From positions 62,001 to 126,000 of the forward strand of contig JAGFBZ010000258.1 of assembly GCA_018398805.1 (NCBI GenBank): a stretch of DNA of 64,000 nucleotides. Reading direction: 5' to 3'. The position numbers were made by a program, and so were the translations under genes. Origin of the DNA: Hirundichthys speculiger. Its lineage: Eukaryota; Chordata; Actinopteri; Beloniformes; Exocoetidae. Under the pieces are notes generated by a model, which was not told the origin of the DNA, made no database searches, and saw only the letters and a program-made list of their open reading frames with translations. Positions 25,646 to 37,579 of this stretch are shown here, in pieces. Within the stretch, counting starts at the first letter, position 1. Every line of letters starts with the position of its first letter.

Positions 25646-28600
25646 TTACACTTGGCTCAGAGCTGCAGAATACCGAGATGTCAGCAAATATTCTTGACTA
25701 GATTTCTTGGTTAGAGATTAATCTAAAGTGTCATCCCTGTTTGAAAGTATGAGTGCTTTCCATATTCACATTTCTTCTTTGAGAAAAGCGTAGTCTGCTG
25801 TGATTGATATGAATGCTCTGGCCAAAACAAGCTCTGTCCACATCAGCTGTACTGAAATTTGAGTAGTTGAGTAGGTGTTTCACTGGGCAATGAATTAGTA
25901 CAGTCCCCCCACCCCCCCACCAAAAAAAAAAAAAGTGCAGGTTTAGTCATCATCAACATAAGCAATGCTTTGCTTCACAGAATCGGCTTGGCAGTATGCT
26001 TTCTGAACCACCTTAACCTTCACCTTCCAACATTGCTTTTCCCAAACAATTTTTTCTGTTCTTTTTTGTTTCGGTTTTTGGTTTCAGCTTCCTTATTATC
26101 AGAAGTGCAGCTTACAGACATTTGTCTCCACAGCATATTCAGATTGTTAAAGCCTGACTGTCAGATTTTTGGCATTTGTTTATTTTAATCATTTCACCGG
26201 TTGAGAAGTTTTACTGTAACGAGGTTTCTGTTGACTAGAGTGTGGGTTTCCCTTCTGCTGCACTCCTCTCCATCACACACAGACATGAACTGATGCAGGG
26301 AGGATGACAATAAGATTCCAGTCTTTGCAGTAGAGAATCTCACACCAATTTGAAATAAAGGGGTGTACAGAAACGGGTTAGTGAACATGAGGTGGGTTTT
26401 CATTAGCAGGTGTATTAGCATGTTTCCATAACCAGGAACTGCAGCACAACAAATACTTTTGGGAACTCCAACTGGGGTGAGGCAGGTAGGTACTTGAGTG
26501 CGGTCCCAAAAAATTGCTGAGAGTGGCGTGGTGTCAACCCAGCACGGATATGCTTTAGGTAGGAGGTGAGGTTTAGCCCTCTTGAAGTTTGAGCCTTCTC
26601 TTTTCATTCATCAGCTCCATCGCCATGTATGCAAACAAAGCAAATCAGAAATTCGGCAACCATCCCAGTTCCTCCCATGTTGATCTCGTCCTTCCAGTCC
26701 TCTTTTCATATCATCTCTGTTTATGTTGATGTTGTATCAAAACAGTCACTAAACAATTATGTCGCAATCTAAATTGTCGAAGACATCAATTCGAAAGGCC
26801 AGTAGATCCTACCGGGTCATATACACATAAAATATGTAAACTACCACATTTACTCAGAAATGTTACTAATTTGTTCACCTGATTTTTGAATTTTTTTTTT
26901 CTTTTCCTTTTGGGCAGTTCTTATAAGTATATAAATATAAGGCAAAGCTTTTTTTTCACTTTGGACACATCTGAAAAAGTTGGGTCATCTTATATTTAGG
27001 GTCTCAATTTTTAAACACCTAGACCTTTAGATTCACAACAACTGGTACCGCAGTGCTAGCACTCTAAATGAGCTCGTTAGGCTTTTAATGGAGATGACAG
27101 TTCCACGGGGTTTGAGAAATGCAGTAACAAGCAACACAAGCGGCACAAAAATAATGAGTGGGGAAACAAATGAGAAGAAGTTTTGATGCTAACTTTAAGA
27201 CGATCAAACAACTGCCAAGCAGCAACAGAATATGATGTTAAACAATCTAATGCACATTGATGGTGAATCCAAAAAGACCCCTTGATGTTTAAAAAAAACC
27301 TTCTTGTTGCCGTGAGACTGAGCTGAAGGTGGGCGAGTGTCTGATTGAATAAAGAAATGGAGGCATTACTCAGTTTAATGTCTTAGAAATTGACAGATTT
27401 CTGAGTTTAAAGAAGACTTTAAATCCAGCCTCAGTTAGTGCAAATAAATGTTGCAGTGCAGCTGACTGCGGCGGAAGACAAGTCTTGCCTGTGGTGGATC
27501 TAGGCTTTTTCTAAGAGCCCAGTCTCACAGATTAGCCAAGTATTTGTCCAACATTCTTGCACACAACCTCATTTTTTGGTAAAGTGTAGTTACAGAGCAG
27601 AACTATATGCCCTCATGTGGTCAGAAGCGGTATTGCTGCAGAGAGTGGGGTTAAAGTTCCCATTAAATTGTTAATGGAGGTTTTATTTGTTTCTTTCTGA
27701 GAAGTAATATGATGGGAATCCTAAGCTTTTAACATCGGTCTGGGTTTGGGTTCTTTAGTTTTTGAAAAGGTGTGTTTTAACTCTTCAATGCATATTCAGT
27801 TGCAGATGTCACATGCCGTATTATTACTGATCCTGATAAATCTGTGCCGTTCTGCCTATTCAGTTCTCTGCAGAAACACAATCAGTGTAAATGTCACTTG
27901 AAATGTTGCTCAGTTCTTTTTCAAAAGTCATTCCATCAGGCAGAAATCGAGATGAAGATCATAGAAACAAAGATGTAGATTAAAAAATATATACGTAAGT
28001 GTATATTTTATTGAAGAGCAAATGTTCAGATATACACTGCCTGCGGTCTTGTATGTTATAATATTTTTCTTTAATTGTCAATGCTAAAAATGGAATATAA
28101 AAGGATAAAAATTTGATTTTTTTTTTTTTTTTTCCCCCCAGTGGCCTGATCTTTTGTCCCTTTCTAAATGTCATCAGAGGGCCAAACCACAGCGCACACC
28201 CACACAAAAGAATCACTGTGGCCCATTACTTGATACAGAGATAGACTGTGTGGGTACGTCAAGGACTCTTGCATAGCTATTACTGTAAAAAATAAAAAAA
28301 TGAAAAAAATAATTGATTGCATTAACCTGCCCTTTCACCATTTTACATGTCCGATCCATATTCCTAAGTGGCTGTTTAGTGTGGAGTTTTAACCTCAGAG
28401 GAAAGAGTGTAATGATTTTGTCAGGCTAGTATCGAATGGCTTTGTGGTGTTGATGTTAGTCGTGGTGCGCTGCTTTTCAAGCATCCAAACCACAACGGAA
28501 ATGTCAGAGTGGTGTTTTCCATCGAGAGAAACCCACACACACGCACACACAAACACAGACACACACACAAACATACAGTCCACAAGACCCTTTTTTGCCT

Positions 28601-29084
28601 CATTGGTTGGGCTGGTAAATGTTTTCATGGAGAAAATGTTCTTTTATTTTAATTTGTTTTGCTTTGGTTTATTTATTTATTTTTTTTCTAACTGAAGGAA
28701 TTCTGTTGAAGGATTTTATGTCAACAATCTGTTTACATTTAATGAGTTCATTAAACGTGTCTGAATATTATTAAAAACAGATAAGATAAATTGCTTTTTT
28801 CTTACAAAAAAAAAAAATTTCATGTTTGCTAGGGGTCCTCAATTGATGCCATTTCCAGTTATATTCATAGTGTCACTAATAATGCCAAATAAATAAATTT
28901 CTGCTTTGTTGTGGTTCTTCCAGCTGGTTGAGGAAATCCCCTTGAAACTTGATCACTTCTTTTTGCCACAGTCTTTGTCATTTTGTCGCCTTGGAATTTC
29001 ACAGCAAAACTGCATTCGGTCTGTCGACTCTAAAACTCTTTGTGGTATGAGTTATTAAGCTTTTGATTTTTATTTGAACAGCAT
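25646..29084. other. Unassigned noncoding DNA
   Basis: About 3.4 kb with a CA-rich tract (28533-28575) and several poly-A/T runs. A 137-codon reverse frame at 26194-26607 has no recognisable domain. No repeat family was identified. Confidence 0.5.
28533..28575. repeat. (CA)n-rich microsatellite, interrupted
   Basis: CA units with CG, AA and GA interruptions. Confidence 0.9.
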
Positions 29085-29400
29085 GTCCATGATCTGACGG
29101 TGCGTTTTATTCTTCTGACCCGTAATGGCTCCTATAAACTGTACAATTTCTATTCACATGAGATAATTACATGTCACTCTGTAAGGAGTCGCATCAGTTT
29201 TATTATCTGCCAGATGTAAGAATAGTATATGATGATGAGACCCGAATCGTAGGCCACAACAGATGCAGAATCTATGTCATGTTCCTTTTTGATTGACTAT
29301 TCAGTAGAAAAAGTTGTCGAATGTCTTGGCGCTGTCAGAAAATTATCGCAGGTAACCTTTGATTGCAAGATGTTTGAGATGGCCTTCGTCAAGTCGTTCG
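29085..29400 (+). repeat. Copy C of a three-copy diverged block
   Basis: Homologous to copy B over its 5' half, and over the GCTGTCAGAAAATTATCGCAG...TTGCAAGATG core shared with A and B. It lacks the downstream part of A and B. Same orientation as both. Confidence 0.55.
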
Positions 29401-29561
29401 CACTGTATGAAGAAGCGTCAGCTTGAAGGTAGAATGAGGAAAAAACAAAGAAAAAAAATGCTGCTCTCTCTTTCCACAGCTGCCATCTTTCTTATGCAGC
29501 AGCCCAAAATTGTGCAGCGTATACTGGGCATAACAGTAAGCTCCTGTAACTCAGTTCTACT

Positions 29562-30500
29562 CATACCTGCCAACTGTCAACTGAGTCTCACGCATTTTAA
29601 TAGCAAATCACGCTCTCACGACCACTACGTAAAATGTCACGCATTGGCAAAAATTAACAGTCAAAAATTTTACGATGTACATATAGTTCTCTACAGACGA
29701 TTTTGTTTGTCAATTCCGATCTTTTCCGACTGCAAACTCGGCATATCCGACCTGGTAATGTAACGGCAAATGCGATTGGCTCAATAAGTGCAAGTCAGCC
29801 ACTGACTAATCCGCTCTCTCTGCTGGAAGGCGCGCAAATGTATTCGAGACATAAACAAAGCAAAGATGGGTGATTGAAACTCGGACAGCGATTCTGAATG
29901 TCAAAAGGCTAAAAAAACCTAAACTCTCTGGTGCTGCAAAGTACAACACTAAATGTAATCAATCCTGGACAAGCAAATTCCCATGCATTAATTTGGATCG
30001 GGACAGCAAACACTACTTCTGATGCACGATTTGTAATCGTAGCATCAGTTTCAAACATCAAGGCCTTCGCGATGTTGAACGGCACGTGAACGGAAACGCT
30101 CACAAGGATTTGGAAAAGATAAAGAAAAAACACTCCTGTCTGCATTTACAGTACAGAATACCACAAGCGACAAGGTACGTGTGTTATCATTAATATCCGC
30201 ATGTCTGGATATGCATTCATTTTTATTTTTATATTGAAAGACAGGGCTAATGACACTTTTTTTTTTAAAGTTTGAATTTAGTTAGCATTTGTAAGTTTAT
30301 GGAGTTACGTTTTTGCTTTTTTATCTGGAATTTAGAAGCACTAAACGATTGTGCAAGGATTTTTAAAATTTTTTTTTAAAGAAATTATCTCCATTCTCCA
30401 GTCTCCAAATGTCTCTAAATTTTGCTAAATCCTTTTTCCGGACCTGACCGGGCTTGTTTACAATCTCACTCATAGAAATCATTTTAGGTTGGCAGCTATG
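29562..30500 (+). mobile_element. BED-finger hAT-like element, internally deleted
   Basis: The left end CATACCTGCCAACTGTC and the reversed right end CATAGCTGCCAACCTAAAA are related inverted repeats. TCTACT lies directly outside both (29556-29561 and 30501-30506) and is probably part of the target duplication. Inside is an N-terminal BED zinc-finger coding remnant (29866-30150). At 939 bp it lacks a catalytic domain, so it is non-autonomous. Confidence 0.7.
29866..30150 (+). pseudogene. N-terminal BED zinc-finger remnant of a transposase
   Basis: A start-like ATG at 29866 is followed at once by a stop. The recognisable reading frame runs through KKPKLSGAAKYNTKCN, then SWTSKFPCINLDRDSKHYF, a TGA, CTICNRSISFKHQGLRDVER and HVNGNAHKDLEK. 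The C-x2-C and H-x5-H pairs with the aromatic WTSKFP segment fit a BED-type DNA-binding finger from a hAT or ZBED-like transposase. It is broken by stops, and nothing follows it. Confidence 0.72.
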
Positions 30501-30627
30501 TCTACTTCCTATAATGTGCTCCAGACGACATGTCTGTGAAACATTTTATATTTGAGTGTATAAAGTTGCCACAGGAAACTACGTGTGACTATTTTTGTAC
30601 GCTCCCCGGAACCGTTGTGGATGCCCG

Positions 30628-30895
30628 CATCCATTCATCTTCTCTACCGGCTTCATCCCTTTGACGGTCTCGGGGGGGCTGGTTCTATCCTAGCGGTCTT
30701 TGGGTGAGAGGCAGGTACACCATGAATAGGATGCCAGTCTGTCACAGACTTGCACAGAAACAAACTGCCACATACTCAGACAGCCAATTTAGAATCAGCC
30801 CTGAGCCTGGCAGAGCGCAGGTATCGGGGAGGGGACACACAAACTCCAGAGTTTGGCCCGCGAATGCTCTTGTCACGAGTCGGCGCCTGTAACCA
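30628..30895. repeat. Teleost dispersed repeat fragment
   Basis: The order CATCCATTCATCTTCTCTAC, GGGGCTGGTTCTATCCTAGC, GGTACACCATGAATAGGATG, GCCAGTCTGTCACAG, CACACAAACTCCAGAG matches a repeat seen throughout teleost genomes. The long open frame across it (30704-30892) is chance. Confidence 0.7.
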
Positions 30896-31134
30896 GTCCC
30901 AACTTTATTATCCGTGATACAGTCTGTGCACAATATCAACGAAGCAGCATTTTTAACTAGTTAACTTGTCTTTCTCTCTTTTTTCCCTCCTCGTTTATTG
31001 AGTTCTCATCTTTCATCTCGTGACCACTTCTCTGCAACTGACGAGAGCCATCAGCGGTGAACAGCGCCTTGTTTGATGCGAAACAAACCCCACCGACTTA
31101 ATCAATGCAATATCCCCTAACTACCTTGCTCACT

Positions 31135-31720
31135 TTCATGCTCCGTGTCTTTCCTCTTTTCAATGTGTCACTGAGGTAGAAAATTTGATAAGGCCACTTG
31201 CTCTCGCTCCACATACATGCGGAGAAAGTACATTTCCCCCTGGACAGAGCCAGGTCTCATCTTTCCTCTCTGGAAGCATTATAAAGCAGGCAGCGGCAGA
31301 GAGTGACACCATTTACCTCACTATCCCCTTCGCATCAACAAATGACTGTTTCTGTACTGCTGTTCATAGATTATGATGACATTACTCCAAAACGGCTCAA
31401 TCCATAAGGTCTGAGGCTGCGGCTGTCTGCCGTCTTGTACATAATTCATTGTTATGTAGTTACGTTTTCCTGCACGCCTCACAAAGTGCAACTCTGATTC
31501 ATTGCGAAGGGAATAGCAACACTCTAAACCTGCTTTATTACAGAGAGCACAATTTTCCAGCGCAGCACATGAGATAGATGCTTTGCTATGTTGGGGCTTT
31601 ATTAGTGCTATTAAATCATTGATAGCAATGTGGCTGGGACCGAGATAATTATTGACAACGTATTTTGTCATTTACCAGCGTTGCGACGACGCGTAGCTGA
31701 ATGAGTCTCAGAAGACCCTT
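31135..31720. promoter_or_regulatory. Possible conserved noncoding/enhancer block
   Basis: Repeat-free stretch with balanced composition and many homeodomain-type TAAT/ATTA cores, for example GCTTTATTAGTGCTATTAAA and GAGATAATTATTGACAA near 31590-31660. A 116-codon reverse frame (31321-31671) stays open, but reads like chance and has no domain. An enhancer role is inference and would need alignment to other fish. Confidence 0.3.
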
Positions 31721-32586
31721 GCTCCTTTATGTCTTCATGCTTTTCCTTGCTTTTATTTTTAAAAAAAATTAGATTTAACAGAGGCTTCTGTTTCGTACAT
31801 ATTTCTCTTTTACCATGTACTTTTTTATGATTCCATGTACATTTTCTTCCCCTCATTACATGGTTAAGGGAACTGTCTTTTTTTTTTTTTTTCTTCCCCT
31901 GCGCATTGCAACACTACGCACTTGCATTTAAGCCATTAGGCTCAAAATGTGTGTGCCAGTGCATGGCCTGTTGTTGTTCTCCCACCTCCTCATCCGCCTC
32001 CTCTGCTTTTTCTTAAGCTGATGTGTCTTTCATTACCAGGGCCTGACAGCACTGAGCCAAGTGGACGTCTGTTTGTCACCCTCTAATGGGGCTTGGCAGC
32101 CTACAAGGTGTGCACAGCACCTCAGAGAGAGTGGCCCTCTCCTTCTGTTTCCCCTCGTTGCAGGAAAAGACCAATAATACTGCCTCACACATTCAGTCCA
32201 CTGTTCAGTTTCACTTCGCGTTCACGTCAGCGCGACGAATTGGATCAGGCACCCGTGGACAAATTTCACATCCAGCTGAATTGATGGATATTGACCAAAC
32301 CTTGCCAGGATCTCGCTGGTTTTTGATCTCGTCCCAAACTGTCAATTGCAATATACAGTTTAGAAGCAAGGCTATCTAATCTATTTTGAGTAAATCCTGC
32401 TTTTGTGTGTCAGCCCATCAACCTGCTCTCAGCTGTACCGCTGCTTATCTGTCTCTCCTGAGAAAAGGTTTTAATTTGATATATTTCCAGACGGACTCGT
32501 ATTAAAGGTTTGGACCACCTTTTGATAGAAGTTTATTGGGTCCAGATAGGAAAAAAAAAATGTAACCAAATTTGTCATTTTATTAA
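31721..32586. other. Unassigned noncoding DNA
   Basis: Poly-T near 31878-31892, otherwise nothing recognised. Confidence 0.5.
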
Positions 32587-33312
32587 AGGTTGGGTAGGAG
32601 ATTTTTTTTTTTCGGGGCATTCTTTACGCACCGACAGCCAACAGAGAGGTCTGAATACTCGATACATTTTTTTGAGTATTCAGTTTGGCGCTCGGACGTC
32701 AACGTAGAGTGATGTGTCATCCAGCAGCCAATGAGCTACTAGATCTCGGCTATGCCCCGCCTCCTCTGCTGCAGACTGACAGGAGCCTGATTTGACACTT
32801 ATTTCAGAATTGCGACCGCAAAAAGAAAAAGCCCAACTGAGAAAGATGGTTGGAAAACAGATGGTTTTGGAACTGATTACTAGAGAAGAAAAATTTACAG
32901 ATTTTGGTTTCCTGGTTACAGATTCACCTTTTGGTTCTCAGGTTTTTGATTTTGATCCTCAGATTTTGAGTTTTGTTTCGCAATATATTTTGCTCTGAAT
33001 TGACGCCGTAGGTGTGCTTAAATACACAGGGTAGACAGTTAGACACAGGTGGAACGCATGGAGGGGAGTGAGGTGACCACACCAGGTAGAAAGTGAGGCA
33101 ACCTGAAATGTGAGCAGCCAAAAAAAAACAGGAAGTGAGAATGAATGTGGCACATGAACACAAACAGAGTCAGGGAGGGGCATGACCATCGCACTGTTGA
33201 CTCGTGTGCCAAACTCTCTTTTTGTTCAGTGAACAGAAATTGTGAGTTTGTGTACTTTTGGGGGTGTGGCTTCAGAGGCGGTTGTGTTTTTCCAAAACCT
33301 CCTACCCAGTCT
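32587..33312. mobile_element. TTAA-flanked inverted-repeat element (MITE-like)
   Basis: TTAA at 32583-32586 and 33313-33316 flanks inverted ends AGGTTGGGTAGGAGATTTT (left) and, reversed, AGACTGGGTAGGAGGTTTT (right), with 16 of 19 positions shared. TTAA targets are typical of piggyBac and Kolobok elements. No transposase is seen in the 726-bp interior, so it is non-autonomous. The superfamily is inferred only from the TTAA. Confidence 0.72.
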
Positions 33313-33393
33313 TTAATGGGCCTCAGGGTTGTGCAAGGGGTCCTTCACTTTCAGCGCCTGTCAAGTGTTTGGTTTACCAGCTCTTTTGACATA

Positions 33394-34062
33394 CAGTGAT
33401 CCCCGCCAATTTGTGGTTTAAGTTCCACGGTTTTAGTTATTGGCGGATTTTTTAGAAATATATAATATAATCTTTAAAAAAATTAAAAATTGTGGAATCA
33501 TCATAGGATGTTGTGCGCGTTCTATCATAGTGAAGAAATGTTATGAGCCAGCCTGGCCCATTTTAAGAAGGTAGCCTTATGGGTAATGGTGTGGCCTTAT
33601 GGGTAATGGTGTGTATGTGTGCCATGGGACGGCAGAAGAAAACTAGGTTAGATGAAAAGTGTAGTGAGCATCAACAGCAGCCCAGCGTGTATAGATTTAC
33701 ATTCTCTGTTAACCGACAGGAGCCCAACAATAAAACCTGTGTGATGTTACAAGTTCCTGCAGTGCCAGAATAAAGTGCTCGTTTCCTGCAGAGAAAACCG
33801 GACTTTTTCTTTTGTTGTTGTTAGCGTGTTAGCCGCTAATTACGAGCCAAAAATAGCACAATACCAGCAGTTTCTTTACTACGGTTCAGAGACCAGAGCC
33901 TTTGTCTAGTTTCGCTGCAGTGCCTCGCTACGTTTTGGGGGTTTTTAAACATATTTTCAACACATTATTGAGGCTCACGGGGGCTCCAGCTCCAGATCAT
34001 GGATTTTGATTTTCGCGGGGGGGCGCCGGTACCCATTAACCGCGAAAAATAAGGGATCACTG
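33394..34062. mobile_element. TA-flanked inverted-repeat element, pogo/mariner-type MITE
   Basis: CAGTGATCCC at the left end and GGGATCACTG at the right end are perfect 10-bp inverted repeats, with TA on each side (33392-33393, 34063-34064). The adjoining right-end sequence GCGAAAAATAAGGGATCACTG is characteristic of a widespread CAGTGATCCCT family. A 20-bp tandem duplication lies inside at 33574-33613. No transposase homology. Confidence 0.78.
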
Positions 34063-34064
34063 TA

Positions 34065-35431
34065 TATTATCCTCTTTGTGGTTTTCTATCCCTCTACTAT
34101 CACTGTAATTAACTTTCATTGTATTCAGCATCAATATCAGCAACACTGGTTCTCATCAGAAACAATTGCTTTGGTCTTTTTTGGAGACACTTAAGATGTG
34201 TGTAAGCATCTTTAGTCAGGAGCTCTCTATATTAGATGGGGAAATAAAAAAAGAAAATCCACACTTTCAACTGTACACGGAGCTGATGAACCAACCAATG
34301 GTAAAATGTGAAATAATCACCCACAAAATCTCGCTCAAATCAGTTTTTTAGTTATTTATATTATTCAGATTGAAGTACATTGAACTGATTTAAACTCTGA
34401 ACCAAAGCGCAACTGAAATCAGACATGAATAATAATGGATAACAAAAAAAAATCTAAAAAGCGAGGAAGCTCTGGTATCCTTGACCGTCATCTCTGACTC
34501 CAGCACCAAACACTCCAGTTTCCACACAGACCTCCTTTGGCTGTTTAAGCTGATAATGTCTCCTTTCATGAGTGAGTAATATTATGTCCCAGGACTCAAG
34601 TCATTAGATCACATGACACTTCTGTTGGATGAAAGTGGAGCGGGGGCCAAAACCGTGCCTTTCTTTTTCAAGGTTGCAGAAAAACATTCAACAGACGTCA
34701 AACCTGCAAAACTGAAAAATGAAACAGACGCAGAGATGTCAGACTGCAGTTTCTGGAGATAAACATGTTTACAGCCTGGTTTATGAAACAATTTGTCCTC
34801 TGCAGCTAATTTCCCTGTTTTTGACAACTGTATAGAGGGGAAATTTTTTCTTTTTTATACAATTCATCTATTTAAATCTCAACTTAATGGACCTTGATGT
34901 TATGTTCAGATTCAAAGTTAGATGTAGAGTTTGAATGTCACTTTTTTTCAACAGTTGTCTCAACTTATGCAAGACTACATAAAAAAAGCCTGCTAAATAA
35001 CAGAAGCTGGCAAGTCTATAATCAGTTTTTGTTGTGGCATTTGTCTGTTTTATACACTCCATGGAGCCTACACAGGGTCAAAATGTTTATTTCTTCTGAT
35101 TTAATACTGTAGAGCTTTCTCTAATTTAATTTAGTATACAAATAATGAAATTTTCATTACTGGCAGACTGCTGCTTGTCTTCAACTTAATTAAACTTTAA
35201 GAGAGCGCAGATTATGAAACAATAACTTTAATCATTTTGTGATTTGTCACATTTCTAGAACGGTATGTACCCTGAAAGAACACTGTTCTACCAGCTGTTT
35301 AACAGATCAGAAAATGTTTTTCACTTTATAGAGAGGCACATTTATTCTTTTTTCAAATAAAGTCACTTGAGATGGCCACATGCATTCAGTCTTCTACCAA
35401 CAACCTTTAATGGTTGGGTTTCCGCCTACAA
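34065..35431. other. Unassigned noncoding DNA
   Basis: No recognisable gene, RNA or repeat. Confidence 0.5.
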
Positions 35432-35596
35432 CAGGGGCGTCCAACTCCAACCCTCGAGGGCTGCTGTCCTGTATGTCTTAGATGTTTTCTTCAAATGAAT
35501 GGATCATTAACAGGCTTGTGCAGACTGTGATGATAGGCTGATGGTGATCCATTCATTTGAATCAGGTGTTGACTGCATCAGGACTGCAGGCCATTC
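35432..35596. repeat. Truncated hAT-type MITE common in fish
   Basis: Begins CAGGGGCGTCCAACTCCAAC and continues with GCTGTCCTGTATGTCTTAGA, AATGAATGGATCATTAACAG and GCTTGTGCAGA. This is the left part of a familiar teleost CAGGGGTGTCC element. The opposite CACCCCTG end is missing. Confidence 0.65.
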
Positions 35597-35599
35597 ACT

Positions 35600-36195
35600 C
35601 CTCTCCTCTCTCAAATTCTGGAGCTAAACTCTGATAAAGCCAGCTCTGTGGAGGTGAGCGTTGTCATCTTGAAGGATAGTTTGGTCTCAGATTGTGGAGA
35701 TATGGGACTGACACAGACTGCAGAAATTCATCTGCTAATACATCTGATACCAAACCTCATTTTTCCAGTGAGGGAGATGACGGCCCACACCATCACACTT
35801 CTTCCATCAGAAGATGTTACTCTATCGGTGCAGCAATCACCAAAGTACTCTGACTCGAAAACGATCTACCATAAGATATTTCTCCACATAATCAGGTTCC
35901 AGCACACGTGTTGCCGACACCAAACTGGCCTGGCAGTCAAGAACAGTCATGGCAGGCCTCGTGGCAGCCCTGTGAGACAAGAGATTGGCTGTGTGCAGTC
36001 TGTCTGAGCAAAGAGCTGTTGGAAATATTGTCCTCCAGACCTTAACTGCAAATGTATAGAAGACTGCCTCCAGTTCCTAAGTGTTGAGAGGATGAGGAAA
36101 CAGTCTTCTTGGGTGCCTTTTTCTTGGTATGCCTACTCTGCAGGCTGTCTCTGACCCTCCCCATTACATGCATCAGTTTGCAGACTAGTACTCAA
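35600..36195 (-). pseudogene. Tc1-like transposase fossil, middle part
   Basis: On the minus strand the phrase ILQDDNAHLH appears at about 35657-35686. It is the block around the second catalytic Asp, usually close to V-L-Q-D-D-N-A-R-P-H. Upstream of it are weaker remains of the preceding segments. The DNA words GGTGCAGCAATCACCAAAG and CCACATAATCAGGTTCCAGC on the + strand also match the order of a fish Tc1-like gene. Stops and frameshifts are frequent. The C-terminal third and both terminal repeats are missing. Confidence 0.72.
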
Positions 36196-36205
36196 AATAA
36201 CACTA

Positions 36206-36454
36206 AATGGTAAATCGACTGCACTTATATACCGCTTTTCCACACCAAAGCGGTTTACATTGGCCTCTCATTCACCCATTCACACACCAGTGGGCAGCAG
36301 CTGCCATGCAAGGTGCTGCCAACCCACTGGGGGCAAGTTAGGGTTCAGTGTCTTGACTAAGGACACTGTGGCATGTGGACAGTTGGAGCCGGAATCAAAC
36401 CGCCAACCTTCCAATAACTGGACGACCCGCCCTACCAACTGAGCTACAGCCACC
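36206..36454 (+). repeat. Teleost dispersed repeat, near full copy
   Basis: The order GGTAAATCGACTGCACTTAT, ACCGCTTTTCC, AAAGCGGTTTACAT, CATTCACCCATTCACACACC, CTGCCATGCAAGGTGCTGCC, ATCAAACCGCCAACCTTCC, ACGACCCGCCCTACCAACTG matches a very common teleost repeat with a tRNA-like end. CACTA on both sides (36201-36205, 36455-36459) may be its target duplication. Further copies are at 43490-43745 and 51318-51450. Confidence 0.8.
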
Positions 36455-36672
36455 CACTACAGCTTGCTTTCGCCACCTGGGAACACCAGAATCTCCAAAC
36501 AAGAGTCAATAGCAACAGCAAAAAGAAAAAAAATAAAGATTTTTGGCACTGGCAGAAACGATTTGGCAAATCTGTCATGTGCACAACCTCTGTACTGAAC
36601 TCAGCAGCTTATCCCACAAATGCATGTTCCTTACAAATGTGGCACCATTTAAATGGGAAATAAACAGCCTGT
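36455..36672. other. Unassigned noncoding DNA
   Basis: The words CCTCTGTACTGAACTCAGCA and GTGGCACCATTTAAATGGGA look repeat-like and may be the other side of the Tc1 fossil, but this is not settled. Confidence 0.35.
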
Positions 36673-36696
36673 CCCTAACCCTAACCCTAACCCTAA
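36673..36696. repeat. Interstitial telomeric repeat (CCCTAA)4
   Basis: Four perfect tandem copies of the vertebrate telomere hexamer, flanked by TGT on the left and AAGG on the right. Confidence 0.97.
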
Positions 36697-37579
36697 AAGG
36701 TATACAATTCACTGCCAAGAAGTGTTGTCACAACAAAGAAATAATCTACTAAACTCAAATGAGAAAACAGGATAATAGTGATGGAGAAGGAAAGCCTGGC
36801 CATCCTTCCTCATCCATTTCCTCTTAAATACAAAAAAAAAGTTTGGTTTCTTTGGATTGGATTTTCTTGGGGGACACGGGTTAAAACCACCTGGATACTC
36901 CTGGACAGGCGTACACCCGTCAGAGAAGCGAAGCATGTCACATAATCAGAGCGACATGCAGTGGAGCAGGAACACCTGCGAATAAAATCTTGTTGATCCA
37001 GGGTGTTATTAGTAATTCTGCAGCTTTTTTGGTTGTTTTTCCTCTTGGACGCTCCCGTATAATCATCTCATAAAGCCCACGCCAAACGCAACTGGTTTGG
37101 TACGTTCCGTACTGGTGAAAATGGCTGTGAATGGGGAGGGTACCAGACCCATTTCAGGACGGAGAATGATTGCCGAAATGAATGGGGATTGCTGGCCAGG
37201 CAAAGGAGAAGGGATACGTAGGAGACAAAAGGAAGAGAGATGGGAAAGATAATTAGAAGAGAGTCAGAAGATGGAAAGAGCAAAAACTGGGTGATTGAGA
37301 GAATAAATCTAAATCCTTCCTGAGAGTTACTGTCACAGCCCGACAATGGTCGTCCTATGGACTTATTAACAGGCATTTGCACCACAGCTCACATCTTTTT
37401 GTTAATCCAAACCGTAATTTCATTCCACAGATGAGGGAAGAGACGGAAAAATGTGCAAGAAAGGAGGACGGCACGCAGGTGAGGGTTGAACAACGTGTGG
37501 GAGTCAGGAAGCTGCTTTTCTCTGCTTGGAGATGAAAGGTTAAGAAGCCCGATAGATCTTTCCATTTTTAAATGTAGCC
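36697..37579. other. Unassigned noncoding DNA
   Basis: A 105-codon reverse frame at 37068-37385 has no domain and lies over purine-rich DNA. Nothing recognised. Confidence 0.5.

Noticed and set aside
26194..26607. 137-codon reverse frame
   Set aside because: The longest frame outside transposons, but with no recognisable motif, no splice context and no upstream promoter signs. Expected by chance in 64 kb.
31321..31671. 116-codon reverse frame
   Set aside because: No domain, lies in a block that looks like noncoding regulatory DNA.
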